Origin: Candidatus Sumerlaeota bacterium
GTDB taxonomy: Bacteria; Sumerlaeota; Sumerlaeia; JADFCT01
Assembly: GCA_026398575.1 (NCBI GenBank)
Contig: JAPLSP010000765.1
Coordinates: forward strand, 1 to 8,344
Length of the DNA stretch: 8,344 nt
Direction of reading: 5' to 3'
The notes beneath the pieces were generated by a model, which was not told the DNA's origin, did no database searches, and worked only from the letters and a program-made list of their open reading frames with translations. Below are positions 6,855 through 8,344 of the stretch, piece by piece. Position numbers and translations under genes: made by a program. Each line of letters opens with the position of its first letter. Positions within the stretch are counted from its first letter, which is position 1.

Positions 6855-7340
6855 TCACATTTCCGGCGCGATGATCGGCTCTTCCTTCTCGGATTTGACC
6901 TGCTCGCGCGGCTTGAGCCCCTGGACGTTGATGTTGACGCAGCGAACATTGTAACTCGTGATCGTTTCGATCTCATTCTTGATCCGGCGCTGCAACTCTG
7001 TGCAGACATCATAGATGTTGTAGCCAAAGTAAATATTGACCGTCAAGGTGATGCCGACCTGCGTGCTGGTCAGTTGAGGATCGTCTTGCGCCGTATGAAC
7101 CTCGACGCCGGAGCCTTTCTCACGCAACAGCAACAGCCAATCACCCAGCGTCGAGCGGCCGCCAATGCCCGCGATGCCCTCCACCTGCAGCGCGGCATGC
7201 GCGGCAATCTCCTTGAAGACCGAATTGTCGCATCGGATCGTGCCCAGCCCCTCGCCCGTGGCGATGCCCATGTCCGGGCTGCCTTCCTCAGAAGAAACGC
7301 CGGCTTCAATTTCTTTTCTTCTTTCGCGATTGTCGTCCAT
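6855..7340 (-). CDS. Asp23/Gls24 family envelope stress response protein
   Basis: Asp23-domain proteins are cytoplasmic, often membrane-associated through AmaP, and are linked to cell-envelope and alkaline stress. The 161-aa product has an acidic, disordered N-terminus (1-28), then the Asp23 core: GTIRCDNSVFKEIAAHAALQ (33-52), VEGIAGIGGRS (53-63), ITLTVNIYFGYNIYDVCTEL (97-116), a helix RRIKNEIETIT and the closing strand VRCVNINVQGL (132-142). The C-terminal tail is charged. AAGGAG stands 7 nt before the ATG, a strong ribosome site, which fits an abundant protein. It starts 27 nt after the accC stop. The order accC-asp23 matches the accB-accC-yqhY operon of Bacillus subtilis, where YqhY has been tied to acetyl-CoA carboxylase homeostasis, so a link to lipid synthesis is plausible here. 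The membrane-anchor partner follows. Confidence 0.88.
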   Translation of the reverse strand: MDDNRERRKEIEAGVSSEEGSPDMGIATGEGLGTIRCDNSVFKEIAAHAALQVEGIAGIGGRSTLGDWLLLLREKGSGVEVHTAQDDPQLTSTQVGITLTVNIYFGYNIYDVCTELQRRIKNEIETITSYNVRCVNINVQGLKPREQVKSEKEEPIIAPEM

Positions 7341-7367
7341 GAGCCGTCTCCTTAAGATCCCGGATGG

Positions 7368-8344
7368 CTAGAAATACGTATCAATAAAGTTGGTCCCGAA
7401 TCTGCCTTCGATGAAATGAGCGTTGGTCAAGACCCGCTGATGGAAGGGGATCGTCGTTTTCACGCCTTCCACGATGAATTCGTCCAGCGCGCGCTCCATG
7501 CGCTTGATCGCCTGCATCCGGCTGGGAGCATGGACGATCAGCTTGGCGATCATCGAATCGTAATACGGCGGAATGACGTAGTCCTGATACGCATGGCTGT
7601 CCACGCGCACGCCCAAACCTCCCGGAAGATGGAACGTCTTGATTTTGCCGGGGCAGGGCATGAAATCGCGGTCCGGATCCTCGGCGTTGATCCGGCACTC
7701 GATGGCATGGCCGCAGAATTTGATCTGATCCTGCGTGACCGAAAGCGGATGTCCCGAGGCGATGCTGATCTGCTCGGCGATGATGTCAACTCCCGTGACG
7801 GCTTCGCTGACCGGATGCTCCACCTGCACGCGCGTGTTCATTTCCATGAAAAAGAAATTCCGGCCTTCCTGGTCCACGAGAAACTCCACCGTGCCAGCCC
7901 CTGAATACTCGCATTGCCTGGCGCAAGCCGCCGCCGCCGCGCCCATCTGCTCCCGCAACTCGGGCGTCATGACGGGAGAGGGCGATTCCTCGATCAGCTT
8001 CTGATGGCGGCGCTGGATCGAGCAGTCGCGTTCGCCCAGGTGCGCCACATTGCCAAAGTTATCAGCCAGGATCTGAATTTCGACGTGGCGCGGATTCTCG
8101 AGATACTTTTCGAGGTAAACCGCGCCGTTGCCAAAGGCCTTCTCGGCCTCGGCTTGCGCCGCCAACAACGCATTGCCGAGGCTCATCTCGGTGTGGGCGA
8201 TTCTCATGCCGCGCCCGCCGCCGCCCGCACTGGCCTTGACGATGACGGGATAGCCTATCTGACGGTCGATCTTCTTGGCTTCTTCAGGGGACGTGACCGG
8301 CCCGTCGCTTCCGGGAATGATCGGCGCGCCGGCAGCCTTGGCGG
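7368..8344 (-). CDS. accC: Biotin carboxylase subunit of acetyl-CoA carboxylase, N-terminus beyond window edge
   Basis: AccC uses ATP and bicarbonate to carboxylate the biotin on AccB, the first step of fatty acid synthesis. The visible 324 codons cover about the last three quarters of the protein. The frame is open to the right edge, so the ATG at 8207 is internal: upstream codons read GAPIIPGSDGPV and YPVIVKASAGGGGRG, the ATP-grasp glycine loop with the ATP-binding Lys (E. coli K159). Further family residues are EKYLENPRHVEIQIL, RDCSIQRRHQK, the metal- and substrate-binding FFMEMNTRVQVEHP and GHAIECRINAEDP. The end (FGTNFIDTYF) stops several residues before the E. coli C-terminus, which is common. 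About 115 N-terminal residues are missing. accB is expected just upstream, outside the window. Context with asp23 favours a bacterial AccC over pyruvate or propionyl carboxylases, though those share the domain. Confidence 0.95.
   Translation of the reverse strand, partial: AKAAGAPIIPGSDGPVTSPEEAKKIDRQIGYPVIVKASAGGGGRGMRIAHTEMSLGNALLAAQAEAEKAFGNGAVYLEKYLENPRHVEIQILADNFGNVAHLGERDCSIQRRHQKLIEESPSPVMTPELREQMGAAAAACARQCEYSGAGTVEFLVDQEGRNFFFMEMNTRVQVEHPVSEAVTGVDIIAEQISIASGHPLSVTQDQIKFCGHAIECRINAEDPDRDFMPCPGKIKTFHLPGGLGVRVDSHAYQDYVIPPYYDSMIAKLIVHAPSRMQAIKRMERALDEFIVEGVKTTIPFHQRVLTNAHFIEGRFGTNFIDTYF

Noticed and set aside
7368..8207. A complete 279-aa carboxylase starting at the ATG at 8207
   Set aside because: The frame stays open to the window edge and encodes the AccC ATP-grasp loop upstream of this Met, so the Met is internal and the gene is cut by the window, not truncated.

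Overview
The window reads as one co-oriented gene array. Every gene I can support lies on the minus strand, so transcription runs from the right edge to the left. Order along the transcript: accC (5' end outside the window), an Asp23/Gls24 protein, an AmaP-like membrane protein, a small Tudor-like (UvrD/PcrA C-terminal type) protein, gatC, a HicB-like orphan, gatA, a gap of about 260 bp, an uncharacterised 176-aa protein, an XRE-ImmA/IrrE metallopeptidase, pgk, and a nucleotidyltransferase cut off by the left edge.

The organism is a bacterium with a GC-rich core genome: 60-base samples in pgk and gatA reach about 70-80% GC. It has the indirect Gln-tRNA/Asn-tRNA pathway (GatCA) and an accC-asp23 order known from Firmicutes. 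PGK carries a lysine-rich insert, and the Asp23 protein is paired with a membrane anchor. I cannot assign a phylum; an uncultured lineage is plausible but is inference.

Right half (3765-8344) is housekeeping: fatty acid synthesis (biotin carboxylase), an envelope-associated Asp23/AmaP pair, and the tRNA-dependent amidotransferase subunits GatC and GatA, with gatB absent from the window. Two small genes sit in it: a stand-alone Tudor-like domain 4 nt before gatC, and a lower-GC HicB-like gene without a HicA partner between gatC and gatA.

Left half (1-3764) is mosaic. Between gatA and the glycolytic gene pgk lies a lower-GC (about 45-53% in sampled lines) two-gene cassette: an unrecognised protein followed, with a 13-nt overlap, by a 476-aa protein with an XRE helix-turn-helix and a complete HELGH zinc-peptidase site. 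This layout resembles a toxin-antitoxin, defence or stress-regulator module and is the best candidate here for an undescribed system. Its last two sense codons also form the Shine-Dalgarno sequence of pgk. The nucleotidyltransferase 2 nt after pgk is also lower in GC. The overall picture is of accessory, toxin-antitoxin-like genes inserted seamlessly into essential operons.
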